Positions 7,436-15,532 of a stretch of 64,000 nt of DNA are shown one piece after another; within the stretch, counting starts at the first letter, position 1, and each line of letters opens with the position of its first letter. The stretch covers positions 1 through 64,000 of the forward strand of contig DAIDGQ010000009.1 in NCBI GenBank assembly GCA_027452215.1, given 5' to 3'. The position numbers were made by a program, and so were the translations under genes. This DNA is from Granulicella sp. (GTDB taxonomy: Bacteria; Acidobacteriota; Terriglobia; Terriglobales; Acidobacteriaceae). The notes below the pieces were generated by a model that was given only the letters and a program-made list of their open reading frames with translations, did no database searches and was not told where the DNA came from.

Positions 7436-9262
7436 ATGGTTGATTGCGTGGTGGAGGGGCCGTTGGAGGAGTACCGGCGGAGGTTGCTGGTGCATGAGGA
7501 GCGGGAGACGTCGCTGAAGGCTGCGCATGTGTGGGTGGGGTATTTGCGGGTGGCGCTGGTGGTGGCGTTCCTGGTGGTGGCATGGTTTACGGTGTTTCAG
7601 CGGTATGGGCCGCGGTGGTCGGTGGCGGTGCCGATGGTGCTGTTTCTGGTGGCTGGGTGGGTGCATGGACGGGTGTTGCGACGGCTGAGCCTGGCGCGGA
7701 GATCGGCGGAGATCTATCGCCGGGGGATGGCACGGATCGAGGACCGGTGGGTGGGGTGGAACGAGCGGCCGGTGGGTGGGCTTTCGGTGGAGATGCAGGC
7801 TCGGGTGGGGAAGAGTTTGTATGCGGCGGATCTGGATATTGTGGGGCGGGGTGGGGTGTTTGAGTTGCTGTGCGTGGCGCGGACCCGGATGGGAGAGGAG
7901 CGGCTGCTGGAGTGGCTGCTGGAGCCGGCGGAAGTAGGCGAGATTCTGGAGCGGCAGGCGGCGGTGGCGGAGCTTCGCGGGAAGCTGGATTTTCGGGAGC
8001 GGATGGGGGTTGCGGGCGAGGCGAAGGTGGTGGGGGTGCAGGTGGAGGCGCTGCGGAGCTGGGCGGAGGCTCCGGATTTGTTGACGCAGGGATGGATGCC
8101 GTGGGTGGCGGCGGTGCTAGCGGTGGCGGCGGTGGGAGCGACGGGATATTGGGTGTGGAGTGCGTCGGTGACAGCGCTGCTGGTGGTGCTGGTGGTGGAG
8201 GCGTTGGTGCGGAAGCCGTTTACGAAGCGGATTGACGGCGTGCTGGAGGGGACGGACAGGGCGCTGAAGAGTCTGCAGCTGCTTTCTGCGCTGTTGGAGG
8301 CGATGGAGGGGGAGAGCTTTCAGGCGGCGAGGTTGCAGGGAATTGGGGAGAGGCTGCGGTCGCATCATGTGGCGGGGTCGGTGGCGATTCGGAAGCTGGC
8401 GAGGCTGGGGGAGTTTCGGGACTCGCTGGATAATCCGATTGTGAGGGTGGGGCTGAATCTGCCGCTGATGTACTCGGTGCAACTGGCGTGGGCGGTGCAG
8501 CGGTGGAGGAGGAAGCATGGGGCGGCGGTGGGGTTGTGGCTGGAGGCGGTGGCGGAGATGGAGGCGCTGCTGTCGCTGGCGACGTACTCGTATGAGCATC
8601 CGGGGGATGGGTTTCCGGAGTTTGTGGAGGGCGAGGCGGTGTTGGAGGCGGTGGAAATTGGGCATCCGCTGATTGCCGCGGCGAAGTGCGTGCGGAATAG
8701 TTTGCGGATGGGTGGGGAGACGCGGGTGCTGCTGATTTCGGGATCGAATATGAGCGGGAAGAGCACGCTGATGCGGACGGTGGGAGTGAATACGGTGCTC
8801 GCGATGTGTGGTGCTCCGGTGCGGGCGGAGAGGCTGCGGCTGACTCCGATGCGGATTGGGGCGAGCTTGCTGGTGAATGACTCGCTGCAGGAGGGGCACT
8901 CGCGGTTTTATGCGGAGATTGAGAAGCTGAGCCGGATCTGCTCGCTGGCTGGTGAGGGGGGTGGTTTTGGGGTGATGTTTTTGTTGGATGAGCTGTTGCA
9001 GGGGACGAATTCGAAGGACAGGATGGTGGGAGCCGCGGGGGTGGTTCGGGCGCTGGTGGAGGCGGGGGCGATCGGGATTGTGACGACGCATGACCTGGCG
9101 CTGGCGGAGATGTCCGGGCTGGCGGCGGGGGCGCTGCGGAATATGCACTTTCAGGATGAGATTGTGGACGGGGAGATGCGGTTCGACTTCAAGCTGCGGG
9201 AGGGAGCGGCGATGCGGAGTAATGGGGTGGAGCTGATGCGGCTGATTGGGCTGAAGGTGTAG
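7436..9262 (+). CDS. Membrane-anchored MutS-like ATPase
   Basis: From the ATG at 7436 the protein is 608 residues. It has the MutS C-terminal ATPase domain: Walker A GSNMSGKST at residues 436-444, Walker B FLLDELLQGTN at about 513-523, and TTHDLALAEM with the His switch shortly after. Upstream are two pairs of predicted membrane helices, at about residues 35-80 and 221-260, and a helical lever-like region. The mismatch-recognition domain I of true MutS is absent. Such membrane MutS-like proteins occur in several phyla and their function is unknown; mismatch repair should not be assumed. The in-frame extension upstream to 7166 runs through hexamer repeat and is rejected. Confidence 0.85.
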   Translation: MVDCVVEGPLEEYRRRLLVHEERETSLKAAHVWVGYLRVALVVAFLVVAWFTVFQRYGPRWSVAVPMVLFLVAGWVHGRVLRRLSLARRSAEIYRRGMARIEDRWVGWNERPVGGLSVEMQARVGKSLYAADLDIVGRGGVFELLCVARTRMGEERLLEWLLEPAEVGEILERQAAVAELRGKLDFRERMGVAGEAKVVGVQVEALRSWAEAPDLLTQGWMPWVAAVLAVAAVGATGYWVWSASVTALLVVLVVEALVRKPFTKRIDGVLEGTDRALKSLQLLSALLEAMEGESFQAARLQGIGERLRSHHVAGSVAIRKLARLGEFRDSLDNPIVRVGLNLPLMYSVQLAWAVQRWRRKHGAAVGLWLEAVAEMEALLSLATYSYEHPGDGFPEFVEGEAVLEAVEIGHPLIAAAKCVRNSLRMGGETRVLLISGSNMSGKSTLMRTVGVNTVLAMCGAPVRAERLRLTPMRIGASLLVNDSLQEGHSRFYAEIEKLSRICSLAGEGGGFGVMFLLDELLQGTNSKDRMVGAAGVVRALVEAGAIGIVTTHDLALAEMSGLAAGALRNMHFQDEIVDGEMRFDFKLREGAAMRSNGVELMRLIGLKV

Positions 9263-9268
9263 CGAGGC

Positions 9269-9988
9269 TCAGCGGGTGAGGTCGTGGAAGTCGTTGTGGT
9301 CGACGGAGACTCGTTCGTCGAAGATGTAGCAGGAGCCTTGCCATTGGCTGGAGGCGGTGGGGATGTCTTCGAGGTATTTGAGGATGCCTCCTTTGAGGTG
9401 GTAGACCTCGGGGAAGCCTTGCTGGAGCATGAAGGCGGAGGCCTTTTCGCAGCGGATGCCACCGGTGCAGAACATGGCGACCTTGCGGTGTTTGGCGGGG
9501 TCGAGATGTTCGCGGACGTAGTCGGAGAAATCGGAGAAGGTGTCGAGCGGTGGAGTGACGGCCCCGGCGAAGGTTCCGAGGGCGGACTCGTAGGAGTTGC
9601 GGGTGTCGAGGAGGAGGACGTCGGGGTCGGCGAGGAGGTCGTTCCAGTGCTGGGGGTCGATGTACTGGCCGGGGCGGGAGGGGTCGACGGCGGCGTTGCG
9701 GAAGGTGATGATCTCTCGCTTGAGTTTGAATTTGAGGCGGCGGAAGGGAGGCGCGTCGGTGGTGGAGAATTTGACTTCGGAGCGTGAGAGGCCGGTGCGT
9801 TGGGCGAGGAAGTCGAGGAGGAGGTGGATGGTTTCGGGGGAGGCGGCCATAGTGCCGTTGATGCCTTCGGGGGCGATGAGGGTGGTGCCGAGGAGGTCGG
9901 TTGCGGCGAAGGCGGCGCGGAGCTCTTCGCGGAGGGCGGCGGGGTCCGCGAGCGCGAAGAAGCGGTAGTAGGCGGCGACGGTGTACAT
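9269..9988 (-). CDS. trhO: tRNA uridine(34) hydroxylase, rhodanese family
   Basis: A 239-residue protein of the YceA/TrhO family. The N-terminal acylphosphatase-like domain contains GTTLIAPEGINGT (residues 34-46). The rhodanese domain carries the active-site loop CTGGIRCEKA, with Cys174 the expected catalytic residue and Cys180 the second conserved Cys. The tail has GSCYIFDERV, typical of the family. TrhO enzymes make 5-hydroxyuridine at the wobble position of tRNA using prephenate-dependent or oxygen-dependent routes depending on family; this one corresponds to the oxygen-dependent TrhO. It is shorter than the E. coli protein because the C-terminal extension is missing. It converges with the MutS-like gene, six bases apart. 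Confidence 0.9.
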   Translation of the reverse strand: MYTVAAYYRFFALADPAALREELRAAFAATDLLGTTLIAPEGINGTMAASPETIHLLLDFLAQRTGLSRSEVKFSTTDAPPFRRLKFKLKREIITFRNAAVDPSRPGQYIDPQHWNDLLADPDVLLLDTRNSYESALGTFAGAVTPPLDTFSDFSDYVREHLDPAKHRKVAMFCTGGIRCEKASAFMLQQGFPEVYHLKGGILKYLEDIPTASSQWQGSCYIFDERVSVDHNDFHDLTR

Positions 9989-10022
9989 GCTGGTTTTAGT
10001 GTAGTCGCGGGGTGAGGCGGGA

Positions 10023-10232
10023 TCACCAGCCGACCTGGCTCATTCGCTCGAGGATGAGGCCGCTGTAGCGATTCATGCGCTCGGGGCGGCGCTTGAGGGG
10101 AGCTGGCAGGATGGCGGCAAGCGACCAGAGAAGGAGGAGGCCGAGGGCCAGCGAGCGTAGAACGGATCGGAGAGTGGGACGGGAAGTGAGGCGGGGAAAG
10201 CCGTCGCGAGGCGGGGCGTTTGGGTTTGGCAT
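10023..10232 (-). CDS. Small single-pass membrane protein, unknown
   Basis: A 69-residue basic protein with one central hydrophobic helix (LALGLLLLWSLAAILPA) between Arg-rich flanks. The start at 10232 is supported by AGGGGA five bases upstream; the longer in-frame ORF to 10514 would overlap tkt and lacks support. It is divergent from tkt, with a 239-bp intergenic region between the two starts that may hold both promoters. I recognise no family. Confidence 0.55.
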   Translation of the reverse strand: MPNPNAPPRDGFPRLTSRPTLRSVLRSLALGLLLLWSLAAILPAPLKRRPERMNRYSGLILERMSQVGW

Positions 10233-10471
10233 GGTGTCCCCTGTGAGGATAACCGCCGGGCAGGCTGCAGCTAGCGGCGGCCGTGTGCGCGAGCCGTGTA
10301 AATGCAGGCAGGAGTGCGGGGTTCGGCTGAGGCATTTGGGGGAGGGGGAGATTAGCTGCGAATTCACGTGGGCGCGAGTACACTTGGTAGAGCTACGTGT
10401 GATTGGAGCCGCGCAACTGACTGGTAGTGGGCGCAATGCGGCGGTAGCGTACTTTTCTTTCGAGGACAGGA

Positions 10472-12469
10472 ATGACCGATAAGCAGCAGCAAGATGCCCT
10501 AGATCAATTGTCAATCAACACACTGCGGTTTCTGGCCGTTGACCAGGTGGAGAGCGCCAATAGTGGCCATCCAGGAGCGCCGCTGGGTTGCGCTCCGATC
10601 GCCTACCTGCTGTATCACAAGATCATGAAGTACAACCCGACGGACCCGTTGTGGTCGAACCGGGACCGGTTTGTGCTGTCGAATGGGCATGCGTCGGCGC
10701 TGCTGTATGGCACGCTGCACCTGGCGGGATATAACCTGCCGATCTCGCAACTGCAGAGGTTCCGGCAGTGGGGTTCGGAGACTCCGGGACATCCAGAGCT
10801 GGGCGATACTCCGGGCGTGGAAGTGACGACGGGGCCGCTGGGCCAGGGATTTGCCGAGGCGGTTGGTTTGGCGATCGCGGAAAAGCATCTGGCTGCGGTG
10901 TTCAACCATGAGAATCACACGCCGGTGGATCACCACACGTATGTGCTGTGCGGCGATGGCGATCTGATGGAAGGGATCTCGCATGAGGCGGCTTCGCTGG
11001 CGGGGACGCTGGGTCTGGGCAAGCTGATTGTGCTGTATGACGACAATCTGATTTCGCTGGATGGGCCGACGGAGCTGAGCTACACGGAAGACGTGACGAA
11101 GCGCTTTGAGGCGTACCACTGGCAGGTGCAGATGGTGCATGACGGCAATGACCTGGTGGCGCTGGAAGAGGCGATCAAGGCAGCCAAGGCGGAGACGTCG
11201 AAGCCGTCGCTGATTCGCGTGCGGACGGTGATTGGCTATGGCAGCCCGAAGGCCGGCACGAACAAGGTCCACGGCGAGGCTCTAGGAGCGGAGGCGACGA
11301 AGGCGACCAAGAAGAATCTTGGGTTCCCTGAGGATAAGAGCTTCTACGTTCCGGAAGAGGCTGGGAAGAACTGGCTGCAGGCGGTGGAGAAGGGCAAGAA
11401 GGAACAAGCCGCGTGGCAGGCGAAGTTCGACGAGTTCAAGAAGGCGTATCCGGCACTGGGCGAGCAGTATGAGCGCACGATGGCGGGCAAGATGGAAGCG
11501 GGCTGGGAGAAGGCGATTCCTACGTTCCCGACAGAGAAGGCTGTGGCGACTCGCAATGCCGGGCAGGTGGTGTTGAACGCCGTGGCGAAGGTGGTGCCGG
11601 AGCTGTTTGGCGGTGCGGCGGATCTGACGGCTTCGACGAAGACGATCTTCAAGGACTCGCCGAGCTTCCACGTGGATCCGGTTGGGCGCAACGTGTTCTT
11701 TGGCGTGCGCGAGTTTGGGATGATGGCGGCGGTGAATGGAATGGCGGCGCATGGCGGGCTGATTCCGTTCGGGTCGACGTTCTTTACGTTCAGCGACTAT
11801 TGCCGCTCGGCGCTTCGCATGGGAGCGCTGCAGCATAATCATTCGCTATACATCTTTACGCATGATTCGGTGGGGTTGGGAGAGGATGGCCCGACGCACC
11901 AGCCGGTTGAGCATCTGATGGCGCTGCGCGTGATTCCTCAGCTGACGGATTTTCGGCCGGCGGATGCGAATGAGACGGCGGCTTGCTGGCAGCTGGCACT
12001 GGAGCGGAAGTCGGCGAGCTTTATGGCGCTGAGTCGGCAGGATCTTCCGGTGCTGGACGCTGCGAAGTACAAGGTGTTCGAGGGTGCTCGCAAGGGCGCG
12101 TATGTGCTCGAGGAGTTTGGCAAGGATGTGGTGCTGGTGGCGACGGGTTCGGAGGTGGATGTGGTGATGAAGGCCGCGCTCGAACTGAAGACTGCCGGGA
12201 TCAACGCAACCGTGGTGTCGATGCCCAGCTTCAAGATCTTTGAGGAGCAGACGGAAGAGTACAAGATGTCGATCTTCCCGCATGGCGTTCCGAAGATTTC
12301 GGTTGAGGCTGGAGCGACGATGGGCTGGTGGAAGTATGTGGGTCGCGATGGTGTGGCGATCGGCATCGACCGCTTTGGCGCTTCAGCTCCGGGACCGATT
12401 GTTCTGGAAAAGCTGGGGATTTCGGTTGGACATGTTGTGGAAGCTGCGAAGAAGCTTGTGAAGAAGTAG
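10472..12469 (+). CDS. tkt: Transketolase
   Basis: A 665-residue thiamine diphosphate enzyme that moves two-carbon units between pentose and hexose phosphates in the cytoplasm. Visible signatures are [12 protein letters not shown] near residue 30, the ThDP/metal motif [14 protein letters not shown] (about 160-173), VHGEALG (about 265), [10 protein letters not shown] in the pyrimidine domain and [12 protein letters not shown] (about 470). Length matches bacterial transketolases. GAGGACAGG precedes the ATG. It is the first gene of the + strand sugar cluster tkt, rpiA, SDR, gnd, zwf, pgl, glk, although long repeat-bearing spacers suggest several transcripts. Confidence 0.97.
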   Translation: MTDKQQQDALDQLSINTLRFLAVDQVESANSGHPGAPLGCAPIAYLLYHKIMKYNPTDPLWSNRDRFVLSNGHASALLYGTLHLAGYNLPISQLQRFRQWGSETPGHPELGDTPGVEVTTGPLGQGFAEAVGLAIAEKHLAAVFNHENHTPVDHHTYVLCGDGDLMEGISHEAASLAGTLGLGKLIVLYDDNLISLDGPTELSYTEDVTKRFEAYHWQVQMVHDGNDLVALEEAIKAAKAETSKPSLIRVRTVIGYGSPKAGTNKVHGEALGAEATKATKKNLGFPEDKSFYVPEEAGKNWLQAVEKGKKEQAAWQAKFDEFKKAYPALGEQYERTMAGKMEAGWEKAIPTFPTEKAVATRNAGQVVLNAVAKVVPELFGGAADLTASTKTIFKDSPSFHVDPVGRNVFFGVREFGMMAAVNGMAAHGGLIPFGSTFFTFSDYCRSALRMGALQHNHSLYIFTHDSVGLGEDGPTHQPVEHLMALRVIPQLTDFRPADANETAACWQLALERKSASFMALSRQDLPVLDAAKYKVFEGARKGAYVLEEFGKDVVLVATGSEVDVVMKAALELKTAGINATVVSMPSFKIFEEQTEEYKMSIFPHGVPKISVEAGATMGWWKYVGRDGVAIGIDRFGASAPGPIVLEKLGISVGHVVEAAKKLVKK

Positions 12470-12496
12470 TAGAGAGCAAGGAGTAAGGAGTAGAGG
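12467..12496. repeat. AGTAAGG heptamer repeat after tkt
   Basis: Directly after the tkt stop is AGTAGAGAGCAAGGAGTAAG followed by GAGTAGAGGG, about four degenerate AGTAAGG units. It is a single-orientation copy of the family seen as inverted pairs near 3700 and 18030. Confidence 0.7.
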
Positions 12497-12536
12497 GCGG
12501 CGGTCGATGTGGCTGCCGCCCGCACTCTGGAGCAGA

Positions 12537-12596
12537 CAGGGTTTTAGCCGTGGGCCTTCTTTCCTCGCCGATTGAGGGCCCGCGGCTAAGACCCTG
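12537..12596. terminator. 20-bp inverted repeat between tkt and rpiA
   Basis: The arm at 12537-12556 (CAGGGTTTTAGCCGTGGGCC) pairs with 12577-12596 (GGCCCGCGGCTAAGACCCTG). There are two non-Watson-Crick positions, each giving a G-U pair in + strand RNA, and the loop is 20 bases. No U-run follows, so it may be a processing hairpin or a REP-like element rather than a classical Rho-independent terminator. It sits 67 bases after tkt. Confidence 0.65.
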
Positions 12597-12604
12597 AACT
12601 GCGA

Positions 12605-12631
12605 GGGATTAGGGATTAGGGATTGGGGATT
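12605..12631. repeat. GGGATTA heptamer array upstream of rpiA
   Basis: Three to four GGGATTA units (the last read as GGGATTG then GGGATTG) end five bases before the rpiA ATG. The final unit supplies the only SD-like sequence (GGGGA, seven bases before the ATG), so the repeat itself may form the ribosome binding site. Confidence 0.8.
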
Positions 12632-12636
12632 GTGCG

Positions 12637-13314
12637 ATGACGCAGGATGAGGCTAAGGCGCTGGTGGGGAAGCGGGCGGCGGAGTTTGTGGACGAGGGGA
12701 TGGCGGTGGGGCTCGGGACGGGGTCCACGTCGACGATGTTTATCAGGGCGCTGGGAGAGCGGGTGAAGGCGGGGTTGAAGATTCGGTGCGTGGCGTCGAG
12801 TGACGCGAGCCGGGATCTGGGGCTGTCGCTGGGGATGGACGTGGTGGAGCTGGCGGAGTTGCCGGAGCTGGATTTGTATATCGACGGCGCGGACGAGGTG
12901 GGGCCGGGGCTTGCGCTGATAAAGGGTGGGGGAGGGGCGCTGCTGCGGGAGAAGATCGTGGCGAGTGCGGCGAAGAAGTTTATTGTCGTCGTGGATTCGA
13001 GCAAGGTGGTGGGGACGCTGGGGAGGTTTCCTCTTCCGGTAGAGGTGGTGAAGATGGCGCTTCCGCTGGTCGAGAAAAGGCTGGAGGAGTTGGGGTTGAA
13101 TCCGACGCTGCGTAGGCACAAGGATGGGTCGGTGTATCTGACGGATGAGAAGAATTACATTCTGGACTGCGCTTGCGGTGCGATTCCTGATCCGGAGGCT
13201 ACGGCGGCGGAGATTCGGGGTGTGGTGGGCGTGGTGGAGCATGGGCTGTTTTTGAAGATGGCGAGCGTGGCGCTGGTGGCCGGGGATGCGGGCGTTACGG
13301 AGTTGTTGCCATAG
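12637..13314 (+). CDS. rpiA: Ribose-5-phosphate isomerase A
   Basis: A 225-residue enzyme interconverting ribose 5-phosphate and ribulose 5-phosphate. The phosphate-binding loop GLGTGSTST lies at about residues 26-34, DLYIDGADEVGPGLALIKGGGGALLREKI spans about 85-113 (Asp and Glu catalytic residues lie inside it), and CACGAIPDP is near residue 172. Length fits the RpiA family. The gene follows tkt but is separated by a hairpin and a heptamer array. Its stop overlaps the start of a GTCCTGCGCGGA element. Confidence 0.95.
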   Translation: MTQDEAKALVGKRAAEFVDEGMAVGLGTGSTSTMFIRALGERVKAGLKIRCVASSDASRDLGLSLGMDVVELAELPELDLYIDGADEVGPGLALIKGGGGALLREKIVASAAKKFIVVVDSSKVVGTLGRFPLPVEVVKMALPLVEKRLEELGLNPTLRRHKDGSVYLTDEKNYILDCACGAIPDPEATAAEIRGVVGVVEHGLFLKMASVALVAGDAGVTELLP

Positions 13315-13443
13315 GTCCTGCGCGGAGCAGAGAGCGAAGCTTTGACGCAAAGGGCGCGAAGAGAGGCGGCAAGGTTCGCGACGATGGGCTCAAATGTGGG
13401 GGAAGGCTGCATCGTGGGGGCTCGGGGGAACGTCTGATTAAGT

Positions 13444-14310
13444 ATGGAAACTTCGGTGAAGGCGACGCAGGGCGGTAAGGTTTGGCTGATTACGGGGGCC
13501 TCGACTGGATTAGGGCGGGTGCTGGCGGAGTATCTGTTGGGTGTGGGTGCGAGGGTGGTGGCGACGGCTCGCAAGGTGGAGCAGCTGAGGGAGTTAGGGG
13601 AGAAGTATCCTGAGACGGCGCTTACGCTGGGGCTGGATGTGACGCGGCAGGAGTCGGTGGATGCGGCGGTGGCGGCGACGGTGGAGAGGTTTGGGCGGAT
13701 CGATGTGCTGGTGAATAATGCGGGGTTTGGGATGGTGGGGGCGGTGGAGGAGTCGGCTGAGGGGGAGTTTCGGCCGATGTTTGAGACGAATGTGTTTGGG
13801 CTGATCCGGGTGACGCAGGCGGTGCTGCCGCAGATGCGGAAGCAGCGGTCGGGGCATGTGGTGAATCTGTCGTCGATTGGAGGGCTGGTGGCGACGCCGG
13901 GATTCGGGATGTACAACGCGACGAAGTTTGCGGTGGAGGGGCTGAGCGAGGCGCTGGCACAGGAGTTGAAGCCGCTGGGGATCGGTGTGACGATTGTGGA
14001 GCCGGGGCCGTTCCGGACGGATTTTCTGGGCAGATCGGGACTGGTGGCGGAGCGCAGGATTCCCGAGTATGAGCAGACTGCGGGGAAGATGCGGGCGTAT
14101 TTTAGTGAACAGGACGGCAAGCAGCGCGGCGATCCGAAGCGGGCTGCGGCCGCGATGGTGAAGGCGGTGGAATCGGAACATCCTCCTCTGAGGTTATTGC
14201 TGGGAGCGAGCACGATTCCGCGACTGAAGGGCAAGCTGGAGGCCTGGGAAAAGGAAGTGGCGATGTGGCAGGCGACCACGCTGGGAGCAGATTTTCCTGA
14301 GGGCGAGTGA
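13444..14310 (+). CDS. SDR family oxidoreductase
   Basis: A 288-residue classical short-chain dehydrogenase/reductase. The nucleotide-binding motif TGASTGLGR is at about residues 18-26, NNAGFGMVG at about 91-99, the active-site Ser in NLSSIGG at about 139-145, and the catalytic YNATK at about 158-162. ATARK after the second strand suggests NADP(H) preference. SDRs of this shape act on varied alcohols and ketones; the substrate is unknown. It sits within the pentose phosphate cluster between rpiA and gnd, but nothing in the protein ties it to a sugar phosphate. Confidence 0.9.
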   Translation: METSVKATQGGKVWLITGASTGLGRVLAEYLLGVGARVVATARKVEQLRELGEKYPETALTLGLDVTRQESVDAAVAATVERFGRIDVLVNNAGFGMVGAVEESAEGEFRPMFETNVFGLIRVTQAVLPQMRKQRSGHVVNLSSIGGLVATPGFGMYNATKFAVEGLSEALAQELKPLGIGVTIVEPGPFRTDFLGRSGLVAERRIPEYEQTAGKMRAYFSEQDGKQRGDPKRAAAAMVKAVESEHPPLRLLLGASTIPRLKGKLEAWEKEVAMWQATTLGADFPEGE

Positions 14311-14391
14311 ACCTGTAAAGCAAAGACTTTCAAGCGGCTTTATTAAGGTATCGAATCTCATACCAAATTAAGCATGACGTGACGCTGGGCA

Positions 14392-14419
14392 TTGACAGCG
14401 ATTCCGATTACTCTCTAAG
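14392..14419 (+). promoter_or_regulatory. Possible sigma-70-type promoter of gnd
   Basis: A perfect -35 box TTGACA at 14392-14397 is followed after 16 bases by TCTAAG (14414-14419), four matches to TATAAT. The expected start of transcription is about 20 bases before the gnd ATG. The short palindrome GGTAT/ATACC at about 14347-14364 lies upstream and could be an operator. Read by eye only. Confidence 0.3.
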
Positions 14420-14448
14420 AGGCACTTTACGCAAAGGGACAGGTTGAT

Positions 14449-15354
14449 ATGGAACTTGGATTGATTGGGTTGGGAAAGATGGGCGGCAACATGGCGGAGC
14501 GCTTGCGCCTTGCCGGGCATAAGGTTGTGGGATTTGATTTCTCAGCCGAAGCTGTGCAACGGCTCAACGACGCTGGATCTGTGGGTGTGCACACGCTGGA
14601 AGACCTGGTGAAGAATCTGCAGGCTCCTCGCGCGATCTGGATCATGGTTCCGGCGGGCGATCCGGTGGACCAGACGATTGCAAAGCTAAAGCCGCTGATG
14701 CAGAAGGGCGATATTTTTATCGACGGCGGCAATTCGAACTACAAGGATTCGCAGCGACGTCATGACGCGCTGGTTCCGGAGGGCTTTGGGTACGTCGACG
14801 TTGGAACGTCGGGCGGGATCTGGGGAATCACCGAGGGGTACTCGATGATGATTGGCGGCGATGAAGCGGTGGTGGAGACGCTGCGGCCGATCTTTGAGGC
14901 GCTGGCACCGACCGCAGACACGGGCTGGGGCCGGGTGGGGCCGAGCGGCGCGGGACACTTTGTGAAGATGGTCCACAACGGGATTGAGTATGGCCTGATG
15001 CAGTCGTATGCAGAGGGCTTTTCGATTATGCATGCGAAGGAGCCGCTCGGATTGGATTTGACACAGATTGCGAATATCTGGCGGTATGGTTCGGTGGTTC
15101 GGTCCTGGTTGCTGGACCTGACGGCGGATGCGCTGAAGAAGAATCCGTCGCTGGATGGGCTGGAGCCGTATGTTCCGGACTCGGGCGAAGGCCGGTGGAC
15201 GGTGTTCGAGGCGATCGATCTGAATGTGTCGGCGCCGGTGATTACGGAGTCGCTGATTCGGCGGGTGCGGTCGCGCGAGGATGACAATTTTTCTGACCGT
15301 ATGCTTTCGGTCATGCGCCACGAGTTCGGCGGACACGCAGTAAAGAAGTCTTAA
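14449..15354 (+). CDS. gnd: 6-phosphogluconate dehydrogenase, decarboxylating, short type
   Basis: A 301-residue enzyme that oxidises 6-phosphogluconate to ribulose 5-phosphate and CO2. The coenzyme fold begins GLIGLGKMGGNMAERL (residues 4-19), DGGNSNYKDS is at about 88-97, VDVGTSGGIWG at about 114-124 and the catalytic lysine region GHFVKMVHNGIEYG at about 167-180. At about 300 residues it is the short form of the family, often NAD-linked, unlike the 470-residue E. coli Gnd. The upstream gap has a promoter-like sequence. The last 12 codons before the final Ser are repeated, with only synonymous changes, 65 bases downstream. Confidence 0.94.
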   Translation: MELGLIGLGKMGGNMAERLRLAGHKVVGFDFSAEAVQRLNDAGSVGVHTLEDLVKNLQAPRAIWIMVPAGDPVDQTIAKLKPLMQKGDIFIDGGNSNYKDSQRRHDALVPEGFGYVDVGTSGGIWGITEGYSMMIGGDEAVVETLRPIFEALAPTADTGWGRVGPSGAGHFVKMVHNGIEYGLMQSYAEGFSIMHAKEPLGLDLTQIANIWRYGSVVRSWLLDLTADALKKNPSLDGLEPYVPDSGEGRWTVFEAIDLNVSAPVITESLIRRVRSREDDNFSDRMLSVMRHEFGGHAVKKS

Positions 15355-15377
15355 CCAGATCTGTGCAACAACCGCGA

Positions 15378-15413
15378 ATGCGCCACGAGTTCGGCGGACA
15401 TGCGGTGAAGAAG
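15378..15413 (+). pseudogene. Divergent remnant of a second gnd 3' end
   Basis: Twelve codons (MRHEFGGHAVKK) that match 15313-15348 inside gnd recur here, in a frame that continues to its own stop (KKKS, TGA). The two copies differ at three bases, all third codon positions (CAC/CAT, GCA/GCG, GTA/GTG). This pattern suggests the second copy comes from a once-functional, diverged gnd rather than from a recent local duplication. Flanking sequence is not shared. Confidence 0.7.
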
Positions 15414-15497
15414 AAAAGCTGAAGCAGAGATTTGGAAGCAGAGATTCGAGCAACTATCGCGCTGGGTTTTGAGGTGCGATTCGATTTTGAGATGCGA

Positions 15498-15503
15498 TAT
15501 AAC
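15498..15503 (+). promoter_or_regulatory. Possible -10 box of zwf
   Basis: TATAAC lies 29 bases before the zwf ATG, giving a short leader that includes the strong AAGGAG ribosome binding site. No good -35 box is seen at 16-18 bases upstream, so this is tentative. Confidence 0.25.
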
Positions 15504-15532
15504 GTGCAGTCAAGCTTGGTAAGGAGTAGTAG

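Noticed and set aside
13315-13443. Small gene between rpiA and the SDR
   Set aside because: The spacer holds a partial GTCCTGCGCGGA element and an AAGGGCGCGAAG stretch but no plausible start, SD and coding pattern.
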